A stretch of DNA of 64,000 nucleotides, taken from assembly GCF_036231355.1 (NCBI RefSeq), contig NZ_CP109496.1:6572001-6636000 (forward strand), given 5' to 3'. Both the position numbers and the translations under genes were made by a program. The DNA is from Streptomyces sp. NBC_01431. GTDB taxonomy: Bacteria > Actinomycetota > Actinomycetes > Streptomycetales > Streptomycetaceae. This document shows positions 33,601 to 40,532 of this stretch, piece after piece (positions within the stretch are counted from its first letter, which is position 1; each line of letters begins with the position of its first letter). Below the pieces are notes generated by a model, which was given only the letters and a program-made list of their open reading frames with translations, was not told the DNA's origin and searched no databases.

Positions 33601-34048
33601 CGGCACCGGCATCAACGACGAAACCCACGCCCGCAAGGTCGACGTCGTACGCCGCGCCCTCGAACTGCACCAGCCGGACCCGGCCGACCCGATCGGTGTC
33701 CTCGCGGCGATCGGCGGCCTGGAACACGCGGCCCTGGTCGGCTTCCTGCTGGGCGGCGCGTCGCTGCGTACGCCGGTGATCCTCGACGGCGTCAGCACGG
33801 GAGCGGCCGCCCTGGTCGCCCGCGCGATTGCCCCCGAGGTGCTCTCCGCCTGCATCGCGGGCCACCGCAGCGCCGAGCCCGGTCACGTGGCCGCCCTCAA
33901 CAAGCTGGGTCTGCGCCCCCTGGTCGACCTTGACCTCCGCCTCGGCGAGGGCACCGGCGCCCTGCTCGCCCTCCCGGTGGTGCAGAGCGCGGCCCGCGCG
34001 ATGCACGAGGTCGCCACGTTCGACTCGGCCGGTGTCACCGAGAAGTAG
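30662..34048 (+). CDS. cobT: BluB-CobT fusion: dimethylbenzimidazole synthase / NaMN:DMB phosphoribosyltransferase with long disordered N-terminus
   Basis: The protein has 1,128 residues in three parts. Residues 1 to ~555 are Ala/Pro/Val/Glu/Gln-rich, low complexity and probably disordered. Residues ~558-775 are a BluB-like nitroreductase (ERRDIRNGFRSDPIP, SVGHSQPWDFVV), which would cut FMNH2 to 5,6-dimethylbenzimidazole. Residues ~787-1120 are CobT (TKPAGALGMLE, FAGDHGVHAQGV, catalytic Glu in LGEGTGALLAL), joining that base to nicotinate mononucleotide for the B12 lower ligand. The fusion couples two consecutive steps. AAGGGG precedes the ATG. Confidence 0.92.
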   Translation: MTDTGQVPGEGLPENAGMVEQPGVPAPGAYTFLDPADSSANTAEDDDLLLMPGAQGAWIDPQSAPAQVPPLQAAPAEPGAHETGGRDTGSVDLGGVRVAAQAPASATPPPARRPLHLGPQVPDASSGVVRSLADRGPAAGAPVNPAPVRTPGPANAGPEYLDVPREEPAPQLMDFPPQPGMAWTPQQRSAPHESLNTTVPPAETVVPEDFAVRAQVPAVQPQPAEEAAQAASRPVAQPALLVDQLVAQQAAPQSGQPQPVGQFVPVEGSLPSGPHLSPAPVQAAAAPQSPGPQHTAEQPEVQQPQAQQQAPEPVAVPAQPEPVAAEPVVPAPAGPVAVGPAAPEAPAAVPAAEPVAAEPAVAEAVPAEPVPAPAEPLVAQPVAEPVPPQPVAAEAAPAEAPAAEPEPVAVAVAQNPAPIAVAVPAAAASPAAESPEAAGPEAVSQEQAPQPMAQTAPEPPQPVIEAPAAAAEPTQAAESVLVPRQEQPAAVAEPVVQAAPEAPAAVQETLEGSAAPQPAAEPEPVAEPLAGTAPADADAADGTAEIIDAPEQAAAPGYDDAEREAVLRVMRERRDIRNGFRSDPIPHEVLLRVLEAAHTAPSVGHSQPWDFVVIRSAETRRTMHELAQRQREAYAKSLPKGRAKQFKELKIEAILETPVNIVVTADPTRGGRHTLGRYTQPQMAPYSSALAVENLWLAARAEGLGVGWVSFFDEREMVRSLGLPEHLEVVAYLCVGYVDEFPDEPELMQAGWSKRRPLAWVVHEETYGRRALPGEDPHDLLEETVAGIRPLDAKALGEAWERQKRMTKPAGALGMLEIISAQLSGLSRKCPPPIPEPAAVAIFAGDHGVHAQGVTPWPQEVTGQMVANFLGGGAVCNAFANQVGAEVCVIDVGVASELPATPGLLPRKVRPGTADMTAGPAMTREEAVAAIEVGIETARDLVAAGNKALLTGEMGIANTTVSAALISLYTGVDAAEVTGRGTGINDETHARKVDVVRRALELHQPDPADPIGVLAAIGGLEHAALVGFLLGGASLRTPVILDGVSTGAAALVARAIAPEVLSACIAGHRSAEPGHVAALNKLGLRPLVDLDLRLGEGTGALLALPVVQSAARAMHEVATFDSAGVTEK

Positions 34049-34065
34049 CCCGTACGCGTGCGGTG

Positions 34066-34092
34066 GGGGCCGGGGTCGCTGACCCCGGCCCC
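34066..34092 (+). terminator. hairpin terminator of cobT
   Basis: GGGGCCGGGGTC (34066-34077) and GACCCCGGCCCC (34081-34092) form a perfect 12-bp stem with a GCT loop, 18 bases after the stop codon. Confidence 0.75.
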
Positions 34093-34215
34093 TGCCCGTG
34101 CCACCGCACCCGCCCGCCCCTTAGGCTGTCGGCGGGACCGCTTACCCCTCCCACCAGCCGCTTCACCGCCGCAGCGGCCCATCCACGCAAGCGCCGCCCG
34201 AGGAGCACCGCTGCC

Positions 34216-35436
34216 ATGGCCGAATACCCCGCGTACCCCGTAGGCCTCCGCCTCACCGGTCGCCGAGTCATCGTCGTCGGCGGCGGCCAGGTGGCCCAGC
34301 GCCGCCTCCCGGCCCTCATCGCCGCCGGGGCCGACGTCACGCTGATCTCCCCGAGCGCCACCCCTTCCGTCGAGGCGATGGCCGACGCGGGCGAGATCGG
34401 CTGGGAGCGCCGCCGCTTCCAGGACGGCGACCTGGCCGACGCCTGGTACGCCCTGGTCGCCACCGCCGACGCCGAGGCCAACGAGCGGATCTCCGCCGAG
34501 GCCGAGCGCTCCCGCGTCTGGTGCGTACGCTCCGACGACGCGAGCGCCGCCACCGCCTGGACCCCGGCCACCGGCCGCTCCGAGGGCGTCACGGTCGCCG
34601 TCCTCACCACCGACACCCCCGACCCGCGCCGCTCCGCCGCGATCCGCGACGCGGTCGTCGAGGGCCTGCGCGACGGCACTCTGGTCGCCCCGCAGCAGCG
34701 CACCCGCACCCCGGGCGTCGCACTGGTCGGCGGCGGCCCCGGCGACCCGGACCTGATCACCGTGCGCGGCCGCAGGCTGCTCGCCGAGGCCGACGTGGTC
34801 ATCGCCGACCGGCTCGGCCCCCGCGACCTGCTCGACGAACTCCCGCCGCACGTCGAGGTGATCGACGCCGCGAAGATCCCCTACGGCCGCTTCATGGCGC
34901 AGGAGGCCATCAACAACGCGCTGATCGAGCACGCCAAGGCCGGCAAGGCGGTCGTCCGGCTCAAGGGCGGCGACCCGTACGTCTTCGGCCGCGGCATGGA
35001 GGAGCTCCAGGCGCTCGCCGAAGCCGGCGTCGCCTGCACCGTGGTGCCCGGCATCTCCAGCTCCATCTCGGTGCCGAGCGCGGCCGGCATTCCGGTCACG
35101 CACCGGGGCGTGGCCCATGAGTTCACGGTGGTCAGCGGGCATGTGGCCCCGGACGACCCGCGCTCGCTCGTCGACTGGAAGTCGCTGGCCCAACTGCGCG
35201 GCACCCTCGTGCTGTTGATGGCCGTCGACAAGATCGGTCCGATCGCGCAGGCGCTCATCACGCACGGCAAGAACCCGCGGACCCCGGTCGCGCTCGTCCA
35301 GGAAGGCACCACGGCGTCCCAGCGCCGCGTGGACGCGACGCTGGAGACCGTCGGCGAGGTCGCCAGGGCCGAGGAAGTGAAGCCCCCGGCCGTCATCGTC
35401 ATCGGCGACGTCGTCACCGTGAACGCCCGCCCGTAA
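34216..35436 (+). CDS. cysG: siroheme synthase: uroporphyrinogen-III C-methyltransferase fused to precorrin-2 dehydrogenase
   Basis: The 406-residue protein has two parts. Residues 1 to ~160 form the NAD-dependent precorrin-2 oxidase/chelatase (VIVVGGGQVAQRR at ~18-30). Residues ~166-400 form the SAM-dependent uroporphyrinogen-III methyltransferase (VALVGGGPGDPDLITVRG, VVRLKGGDPYVFGRG, VVPGISS). It makes precorrin-2, shared by siroheme (sulfite and nitrite reduction) and B12. It is shorter than E. coli CysG (457), mainly in the first half. An AGGAG sequence lies upstream of the ATG. Its stop codon is inside the first unit of a tandem repeat. Confidence 0.93.
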   Translation: MAEYPAYPVGLRLTGRRVIVVGGGQVAQRRLPALIAAGADVTLISPSATPSVEAMADAGEIGWERRRFQDGDLADAWYALVATADAEANERISAEAERSRVWCVRSDDASAATAWTPATGRSEGVTVAVLTTDTPDPRRSAAIRDAVVEGLRDGTLVAPQQRTRTPGVALVGGGPGDPDLITVRGRRLLAEADVVIADRLGPRDLLDELPPHVEVIDAAKIPYGRFMAQEAINNALIEHAKAGKAVVRLKGGDPYVFGRGMEELQALAEAGVACTVVPGISSSISVPSAAGIPVTHRGVAHEFTVVSGHVAPDDPRSLVDWKSLAQLRGTLVLLMAVDKIGPIAQALITHGKNPRTPVALVQEGTTASQRRVDATLETVGEVARAEEVKPPAVIVIGDVVTVNARP

Positions 35437-35566
35437 CCACCGCGAACCCATGTGCCCCGCCGGCGTGCGCACCCGTAACCACCGCGAATCCACGTGCCGC
35501 CGGCGTGCGCACCCGTAACCACCGCGAATCCACGTGCCCCCGGCGTGCGCACCCGTAACCACCGGT
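35431..35566. repeat. 40-bp direct tandem repeat overlapping the cysG stop
   Basis: Units begin at 35431 (42 bases), 35473 (40), 35513 (40) and 35553 (partial), each starting CCGTAACCACCG and ending CCGGCGTGCGCAC. Units 2 and 3 differ by one base; the first is the most diverged and contains the cysG TAA. The repeat includes the palindrome GTGCGCAC. There are no spacers between units, so it is not a CRISPR array. It probably arose by slippage from the cysG end. Confidence 0.9.
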
Positions 35567-35587
35567 AACGGATCTCCGTCCCAGCCG

Positions 35588-35616
35588 TTGGCACCACACC
35601 CAGGACAAGGCAGTAT
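35588..35616 (+). promoter_or_regulatory. promoter of the TrmH-family gene (leaderless)
   Basis: TTGGCA (35588-35593), a 17-bp spacer and CAGTAT (35611-35616) precede the GTG start at 35623 by six bases. Transcription would start on or next to the start codon. Confidence 0.6.
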
Positions 35617-35622
35617 CACCCT

Positions 35623-36441
35623 GTGGCTGATCTCATCACCATCGAGGACCCCGACGACCCCCGTCTGCGCGACTACACGGGCCTGACCGACGTGGAGCTG
35701 CGGCGGCGCCGCGAACCCGCCGAGGGCCTCTTCATCGCCGAGGGCGAGAAGGTCATCAGACGGGCCAAGGACGCCGGCTACGAGATGCGCTCGATGCTGC
35801 TCTCGGCCAAGTGGGTCGACGTCATGCGGGACGTCATCGACGAGCTTCCGGCGCCGGTGTACGCGGTCAGCCCGGACCTCGCCGAACGCGTCACCGGCTA
35901 CCACGTGCACCGCGGCGCGCTCGCCTCCATGCAGCGCAAGCCGCTTCGGGCGGCCGAGGAACTCCTCACCACGGCCCGTCGGGTCGTGGTCATGGAGGCG
36001 GTCAACGACCACACCAACATCGGCGCCATCTTCCGCAGCGCGGCCGCCCTCGGCATGGACGCGGTCCTGCTCTCCCCGGACTGCGCCGACCCGCTGTACC
36101 GGCGGTCGGTGAAGGTGTCGATGGGCGCGGTCTTCTCGGTCCCGTACGCCCGCCTGGAGTCCTGGCCCAAGGGACTTGAGACGGTCCGCGCGGCGGGCTA
36201 CCGGCTGCTCGCGCTGACCCCCGACGAGAAGGCCTCCAGCATCGACGACGCCGCGGCCCACAAGCTCGCCAAGGTGGCCCTGATGCTGGGCGCCGAGGGC
36301 GACGGCCTGTCGCGGCAGGCCCTGGTCGCGGCCGACGAGTGGGTACGCATCCCGATGGCGCACGGGGTCGACTCCCTGAACGTGGGAGCGGCCGCGGCGG
36401 TCGCCTTCTACGCGGTGGCGACGGGCCGCCCGACAGACTGA
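35623..36441 (+). CDS. TrmH/SpoU-family RNA 2'-O-methyltransferase
   Basis: The 272-residue protein has an N-terminal substrate-binding domain (REPAEGLFIAEGEKVIRRA) and a C-terminal SPOUT trefoil-knot domain with the three SpoU motifs. These are NIGAIFRSAAALG (motif 1), LMLGAEGDGLS (motif 2) and IPMAHGVDSLNVGAAAAVA (motif 3), forming the SAM-binding knot and the Arg-Ser/Asn pair. It should methylate a ribose in rRNA or tRNA; the site cannot be told. The resistance methyltransferases TsnR and AviRb are more distant relatives. The start GTG fits a leaderless transcript. Confidence 0.9.
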   Translation: MADLITIEDPDDPRLRDYTGLTDVELRRRREPAEGLFIAEGEKVIRRAKDAGYEMRSMLLSAKWVDVMRDVIDELPAPVYAVSPDLAERVTGYHVHRGALASMQRKPLRAAEELLTTARRVVVMEAVNDHTNIGAIFRSAAALGMDAVLLSPDCADPLYRRSVKVSMGAVFSVPYARLESWPKGLETVRAAGYRLLALTPDEKASSIDDAAAHKLAKVALMLGAEGDGLSRQALVAADEWVRIPMAHGVDSLNVGAAAAVAFYAVATGRPTD

Positions 36442-36451
36442 GGACGGCAAG

Positions 36452-36480
36452 CCGCGCGACCGGCCCGAGCCGGTCCGCGG
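36452..36480. terminator. bidirectional hairpin terminator
   Basis: CCGCGCGACCGGC (36452-36464) pairs with GCCGGTCCGCGG (36469-36480) apart from one bulged base, between the convergent TrmH and kinase genes. Confidence 0.55.
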
Positions 36481-36507
36481 CCCCCGGACAACGCCCTGGC
36501 GGAGCGT

Positions 36508-37716
36508 TCAGAACTGCTTGACCGCGGCGATCCCCAGCAGCACGATCAACGTCACCAGGACGAAGACCGTGAGCCGCTGCCGCAGCAGCCGAGGGTTGGC
36601 GGGCCGCAGCCCACCGCCCGAGGTGCGCGCCCCGGGCCGGGTACCCGGACGCCCCCCGGGACGAGAGGCGCTGCCGCGCGGCCCGCCAGGACGCGAGCCA
36701 CCGGTGTGCGGCGCCGAGCCGCCCGTGCGGGGCCCGGACCGGGACGCCGAGGCTCCCGTGCTCCGGCCGCCCTGCGTGTACGGCTGCGTGCGCTCGTCGA
36801 GGCGTCCGGTGGGCCGGTCAAGCTCGACGCGCTCGCGCTGGACCGGAGGACGTGCGTCCAGGGCGGCCGAAGGGCCGTGCAACGAGCCCTGGGCCTCCCG
36901 GGCGGCGATCTCCTTGAGCCGCATCGACAGCTGGAGCGTGCTGGGGCGCTCCTCCGGGTCCTTCGCCAGACAGGCCCGCACCAGCGGGGCCAGCGCGTCG
37001 GGCACGCCGCGCAGCTGCGCCTCCTCGTGCACCACGCGGTAGAGCATCACCTCGGAACTGCCGTGCCCGAAGGGCGAGTCGCCCATGGCGGCGTACGCCA
37101 GCGTCGCTCCCAGCGAGAAGACGTCGGTGGCGGGCGTGACCGCGGCGCCGCGCACCTGCTCGGGCGCGAGGAAGCCGGGGGAGCCCACGGCGGTGCCGAC
37201 GTGGGTCAGCGTCGAGGCACCGGTCGCCCAGGCGATTCCGAAGTCGATGATCCTGGGCCCCTTCGGGGACAGCAGGATGTTGGACGGCTTGAGGTCGCGG
37301 TGGACGACCCCGGCCTCGTGGACGGCAACCAGGCCCTCGGACAGCGCGGCCCCGATCGCGGCGGCCTCGGCGGCCGTCAGCGGGCCCTCCTCGGCCACCT
37401 TGTCGTGCAGCGAGGGCCCGGGGACGTACTGCGTGGCGAACCAGGGCCGCTCCGCCTCCAGATCGGCGGCGACCAGCCGGGCCGTGCAACCGCCCCGGAT
37501 CCGTCGCGCCGCGGAGACCTCGCGGGCGAACCGGGACCTGAACTCCTGGTCCTCGGCGAGGTCGGGCCGGATCACCTTCAGCGCCACCCGCTGCCCGCGC
37601 CGGTCGGAACCGAGGTACACGACCCCCATGCCGCCCGCGCCGAGACGCCGGTGAAGCCTGAAAGAGCCGACGACACGCGGGTCCTCGCGCCGGAGCCGCA
37701 TCATCGCCATTTTCAT
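36508..37716 (-). CDS. membrane-anchored Ser/Thr protein kinase without extracellular domain
   Basis: The 402-residue protein has an N-terminal Hanks-type kinase domain (residues ~15-270): glycine loop LGAGGMGVVYLG, ATP Lys in VALKVI, catalytic loop HRDLKPSNILL, DFG, and a GTAVGSPGFLAPEQ activation/P+1 loop. A ~100-residue Gly/Pro/Arg/Ser-rich linker follows, then one transmembrane helix (LTVFVLVTLIVLLGIAAV) ending only three residues before the stop. It therefore lacks PASTA or other outside sensors. The ATG at 37716 gives the shortest lead into the kinase domain; upstream frame sequence looks non-coding. Confidence 0.9.
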   Translation of the reverse strand: MKMAMMRLRREDPRVVGSFRLHRRLGAGGMGVVYLGSDRRGQRVALKVIRPDLAEDQEFRSRFAREVSAARRIRGGCTARLVAADLEAERPWFATQYVPGPSLHDKVAEEGPLTAAEAAAIGAALSEGLVAVHEAGVVHRDLKPSNILLSPKGPRIIDFGIAWATGASTLTHVGTAVGSPGFLAPEQVRGAAVTPATDVFSLGATLAYAAMGDSPFGHGSSEVMLYRVVHEEAQLRGVPDALAPLVRACLAKDPEERPSTLQLSMRLKEIAAREAQGSLHGPSAALDARPPVQRERVELDRPTGRLDERTQPYTQGGRSTGASASRSGPRTGGSAPHTGGSRPGGPRGSASRPGGRPGTRPGARTSGGGLRPANPRLLRQRLTVFVLVTLIVLLGIAAVKQF

Positions 37717-37910
37717 CCCCGCTGCCAGTCCTGTTGACGTGGCACAGCTTACGTACCCGCCGCCCGGTGTGCTCATAGGCCGCGCCCTCTCGGGCCGCAC
37801 GATTGTCAGTGCCGGGTGGGAAACTTGAGGAGTGGTCAGCAGGCCGCGGATCCATGGCTGCTGACCCGTGCGAGATCTCAACGGTCCGTCGCAGAAGGGG
37901 GTTTGGATCA

Positions 37911-38189
37911 ATGAAGGGTGACCGCGTGGAGATAGTGGTGGACGCCGGAGACACCACCCGGACGTACGAAGTGGTGGCAAGCCGGGCGGGCCGCAGGGTG
38001 GAGACGGCGGTCCGTCGCGGGGTGGTGGAAGTGAGCGAAGTCACGCGCAGCGGCACGGTCGTGCGCACCGCCCGATTCATGGCCACCCGGGTGCTCGCCC
38101 TGGTCGAGCAACCGGTACCCCGGCAGGACGCGGGGGAGGCGGAGCCCGGGGACCGCGCCCGACCCCTCCGGGAAGACCCCAAGGCGTAG
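37911..38189 (+). CDS. 92-residue hypothetical protein
   Basis: A short soluble protein, MKGDRVEIVVDAGDTTRTYE onward, with alternating Val/polar residues suggesting a small beta-sheet fold for about 65 residues, then an acidic/Pro tail. AGAAGGGGG precedes the ATG by 9 bases. It is divergent from the kinase gene across about 195 bases, so the two may be co-regulated. No family was recognised. Confidence 0.65.
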   Translation: MKGDRVEIVVDAGDTTRTYEVVASRAGRRVETAVRRGVVEVSEVTRSGTVVRTARFMATRVLALVEQPVPRQDAGEAEPGDRARPLREDPKA

Positions 38190-38387
38190 GGGTCGCGTCT
38201 CCACCCAGGGGAGTACGTCCACAGGGGAGGGCTCATCCCCTGGGAGGCCAGCAGAGCGGTACGAGGGCATGACGTCCCGGGCCGTGCCGGTCCCTACTGT
38301 TGAAGACAAGCGGCGGGTGGTGCACTCGTCCCCCGAGGTCAGACACCCGCCGCGGTCAAGAACCAATGAATCGAACAGGAGAGGACC

Positions 38388-38597
38388 ATGGCGGACACGG
38401 CTGCGCGGACGATCATCCGTACGCAGGGACGCAGGGCGTACAGCGCCGCGTTCGGTGCCCGCCGGGCCGGTCCGCGCCACCCCCTGGTGGCGACGGCCAT
38501 GGTCCTTCCCCTGGCGGCCCTGCTCGTAGTCGTCTTCGGCGGCTGGGACGCGGTGGTCACACAGGCGTCGTCCGTGGGTGTGATGCTGGGGCGCTGA
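38388..38597 (+). CDS. 69-residue single-span membrane protein
   Basis: The peptide has a basic N-terminal third (RTQGRRAYSAAFGARRAGPR) and one transmembrane helix (LVATAMVLPLAALLVVVFGG). A strong AGGAGAGGA lies just before the ATG. It is followed by a strong terminator with a T-run. Function unknown. Confidence 0.65.
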   Translation: MADTAARTIIRTQGRRAYSAAFGARRAGPRHPLVATAMVLPLAALLVVVFGGWDAVVTQASSVGVMLGR

Positions 38598-38690
38598 GCG
38601 GCGCCCCGGACCCGGTAGAGCGGACCGGGTCGGGGACATCCGGCCCATTTCAGCCCCGTGGGGACGGGGGTGCGGCGGACGGCAGTAAGA

Positions 38691-38734
38691 GGCGTTGTCC
38701 GATCGGCTGGGGAGCCGATCGGACAACGCCTTTT
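38691..38734 (+). terminator. strong intrinsic terminator with T-run
   Basis: An 18-bp perfect stem (38691-38708 with 38713-38730), loop GGGG and a TTTT tail make this the most canonical terminator so far in the window. It ends the small membrane protein transcript before the opposed tRNA cluster. Confidence 0.9.
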
Positions 38735-38814
38735 GCACGTACGGGAGTTGGGCAGCACGAGCGGCTGCGGCAACGACGGAGCCCCCGGCCTTCGAGAAGG
38801 CCGGGGGCTCCGGT

Positions 38815-38889
38815 TGGTGCGCGATACTGGGATTGAACCAGTGACCTCTTCCGTGTCAGGGAAGCGCTCTCCCGCTGAGCTAATCGCGC
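38815..38889 (-). tRNA. tRNA-Val(GAC), copy 3 in transcription order
   Basis: The cloverleaf folds with acceptor stem GCGCGAT/ATCGCGC and anticodon stem CTTCC/GGAAG around loop CTGACAC, giving anticodon GAC (codon GUC). The T-arm is GGTTCAATCCC. This copy alone has CCA encoded, perhaps by chance. Confidence 0.95.
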
Positions 38890-38911
38890 GGGATCAGGTG
38901 CTGTTACTGCG

Positions 38912-38983
38912 TGCGCGATACTGGGATTGAACCAGTGACCTCTTCCGTGTCAGGGAAGCGCTCTCCCGCTGAGCTAATCGCGC
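38912..38983 (-). tRNA. tRNA-Val(GAC), copy 2
   Basis: By eye it is identical to the neighbouring copies over 72 bases, with the same GAC anticodon and stems. The spacer to the downstream copy is 22 bases. CCA is not encoded. Confidence 0.95.
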
Positions 38984-39027
38984 GGGACGGCCCCAAGCCT
39001 CGGGACCGGTTACTTCGTGTTACTGCG

Positions 39028-39099
39028 TGCGCGATACTGGGATTGAACCAGTGACCTCTTCCGTGTCAGGGAAGCGCTCTCCCGCTGAGCTAATCGCGC
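39028..39099 (-). tRNA. tRNA-Val(GAC), copy 1
   Basis: This is the first of three identical Val(GAC) genes in transcription order. It directly abuts the tRNA-Cys gene. CCA is not encoded. Confidence 0.95.
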
Positions 39100-39100
39100 T

Positions 39101-39174
39101 TGGAGGTGGAGACGGGATTTGAACCCGTGTAGACGGCTTTGCAGGCCGTTGCCTCGCCTCTCGGCCACTCCACC
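39101..39174 (-). tRNA. tRNA-Cys(GCA)
   Basis: The acceptor stem is GGTGGAG/CTCCACC with discriminator U, followed by an encoded CCA. The anticodon stem ACGGC/GCCGT carries loop CTGCAAA, giving anticodon GCA. It lies in one transcription unit with Gly upstream and three Val downstream. Confidence 0.95.
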
Positions 39175-39213
39175 AGGAGTGCATATGAGGGTCCGGGAAG
39201 ATCCCCCACATCG

Positions 39214-39286
39214 AGCGGACGACGAGATTCGAACTCGCGACCCTCACCTTGGCAAGGTGATGCTCTACCAACTGAGCCACGTCCGC
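39214..39286 (-). tRNA. tRNA-Gly(GCC)
   Basis: The acceptor stem is GCGGACG/CGTCCGC; the anticodon stem TCACC/GGTGA carries loop TTGCCAA, giving anticodon GCC. It is the first tRNA of the five-gene cluster. Confidence 0.95.
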
Positions 39287-39328
39287 TTGTCGTTTCCGTT
39301 TCGCTTGCGCGTCCCGGCGACGTGTTGA

Positions 39329-39356
39329 ACTCTAGCGGATTCCCGGGCCAGTACAA
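39329..39356 (-). promoter_or_regulatory. promoter of the Gly-Cys-Val3 tRNA cluster
   Basis: On the minus strand TTGTAC (39351-39356) and TAGAGT (39329-39334) are separated by 16 bp and sit about 43 bases upstream of tRNA-Gly. No other promoter is evident inside the cluster. Confidence 0.6.
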
Positions 39357-39476
39357 AAACGCGTTTGCGCAGCGTGCTGCGTTACGCCTGGTCGGCGCCC
39401 GTGCGGGGTCCGGGCGACTGTTCGCCTCCCGGCCGCTCAGGGGCACCCGGCCCGCACCGGTCATAGACTCGCACCC

Positions 39477-40532
39477 GTGCACGACCTCGCTCCTCTGGCC
39501 CGCTTCGGCGGCCTCGTCGCCTCGGACCTGCGTGATGTCACCAGTGACCCCGAGGCTCTTGACTCCGCCGGCTTCTGGGCTGTCTCCGCCGACTTCGAGG
39601 GCCGCCTCGTCTGCGCCCGCTTCGGGGACGTCCGTACGGAGCCGGTCCCCGCGCCCGTCCCCGGCGCCTGGCGCGGGCCCGCCGCCGGTGACTGGACGTC
39701 CTCCCTCGACCGCGCCGCGTACACGGCGGGCGTACGCCGCATCCGCGAGCACATCGCGGCCGGTGAGGTCTACCAGGCGAACCTCTGCCGGGTGCTGGCC
39801 GCGCCGCTGCCCGACCCGGCGGCGGCCGACGTGGACGCGCTCACCGCGCTGCTCGCCCGGGGCAACCCCGCTCCCTACGCCGGAACGATTCGGCTGCCCG
39901 CCCACGGGGTGGAGATCGCGACCGCCTCGCCCGAACTGTTCCTGCGGCGCACGGGGCGGGTCGTGGAGTCCGGGCCCATCAAGGGGACCGGGCGGACCGC
40001 GGCGGACCTCCTGGAGAAGGACCACGCCGAGAACGTGATGATCGTGGACCTCGTCCGCAACGACCTGGGGCGGGTCTGCGCCACCGGCTCGGTGACCGTG
40101 CCGGAGCTCTGCACGGTGGAGGAGCACCCCGGCCTCGTCCACCTCGTTTCCACCGTGCGCGGTGAACTGGCGCCGAAGGCCGGCTGGCGGGATCTGTTCG
40201 GTGCCGCGTTCCCGCCGGGCTCGGTCACCGGGGCGCCCAAGTCGAGCGCGCTGCGGATCATCGAAGCCCTGGAGACCGCGCCCCGCGGCCCCTACTGCGG
40301 CGGCATCGGCTGGGTCGACGCCGACCGGGGGCTCGGCGAGCTCGCCGTCGGCATACGCACCTTCTGGATCGACCGGGCGAGCGGGGTGCTGCGTTTCGGC
40401 ACCGGGGCGGGCATCACCTGGGGCTCGGACCCCGAGCGGGAGTGGGACGAGACCGAGCTGAAGGCCTCGCGACTGCTCGCGGTAGCGTCGGGCGCGTATG
40501 CCCACGGCGGGCACACGGGAAGGACCGCGTAA
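39477..40532 (+). CDS. pabB: chorismate-binding enzyme, aminodeoxychorismate synthase component I-like
   Basis: The 351-residue protein has the chorismate-utilising domain: EVYQANLCR near residue 97, the SPELFLRRTGRVVESGPIKG block, LVRNDLGRVC, and the PGSVTGAPK signature with its catalytic Lys. It is shorter than standard PabB/TrpE (about 450), lacking most of the N-terminal Trp-binding domain. It is followed directly by pabC, so aminodeoxychorismate for p-aminobenzoate and folate is the likely product. Start GTG 39477; no clear ribosome site. Confidence 0.85.
   Translation: MHDLAPLARFGGLVASDLRDVTSDPEALDSAGFWAVSADFEGRLVCARFGDVRTEPVPAPVPGAWRGPAAGDWTSSLDRAAYTAGVRRIREHIAAGEVYQANLCRVLAAPLPDPAAADVDALTALLARGNPAPYAGTIRLPAHGVEIATASPELFLRRTGRVVESGPIKGTGRTAADLLEKDHAENVMIVDLVRNDLGRVCATGSVTVPELCTVEEHPGLVHLVSTVRGELAPKAGWRDLFGAAFPPGSVTGAPKSSALRIIEALETAPRGPYCGGIGWVDADRGLGELAVGIRTFWIDRASGVLRFGTGAGITWGSDPEREWDETELKASRLLAVASGAYAHGGHTGRTA

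Noticed and set aside
31241..34006. A 921-codon open frame on the minus strand across cobT
   Set aside because: It is an antisense shadow of the GC-rich cobT fusion; it has no ribosome site or recognisable domain. Several other long minus-strand frames (for example 2350-4038 and 48833-50542) are rejected likewise.
35431..35566. Possible CRISPR array
   Set aside because: The 40-bp units are directly adjacent without unique spacers, and no cas gene is nearby.
38815..39356. tRNA-associated integrated element or attachment site
   Set aside because: No integrase, excisionase or flanking copy of a tRNA 3' end was found; the neighbours are housekeeping genes.
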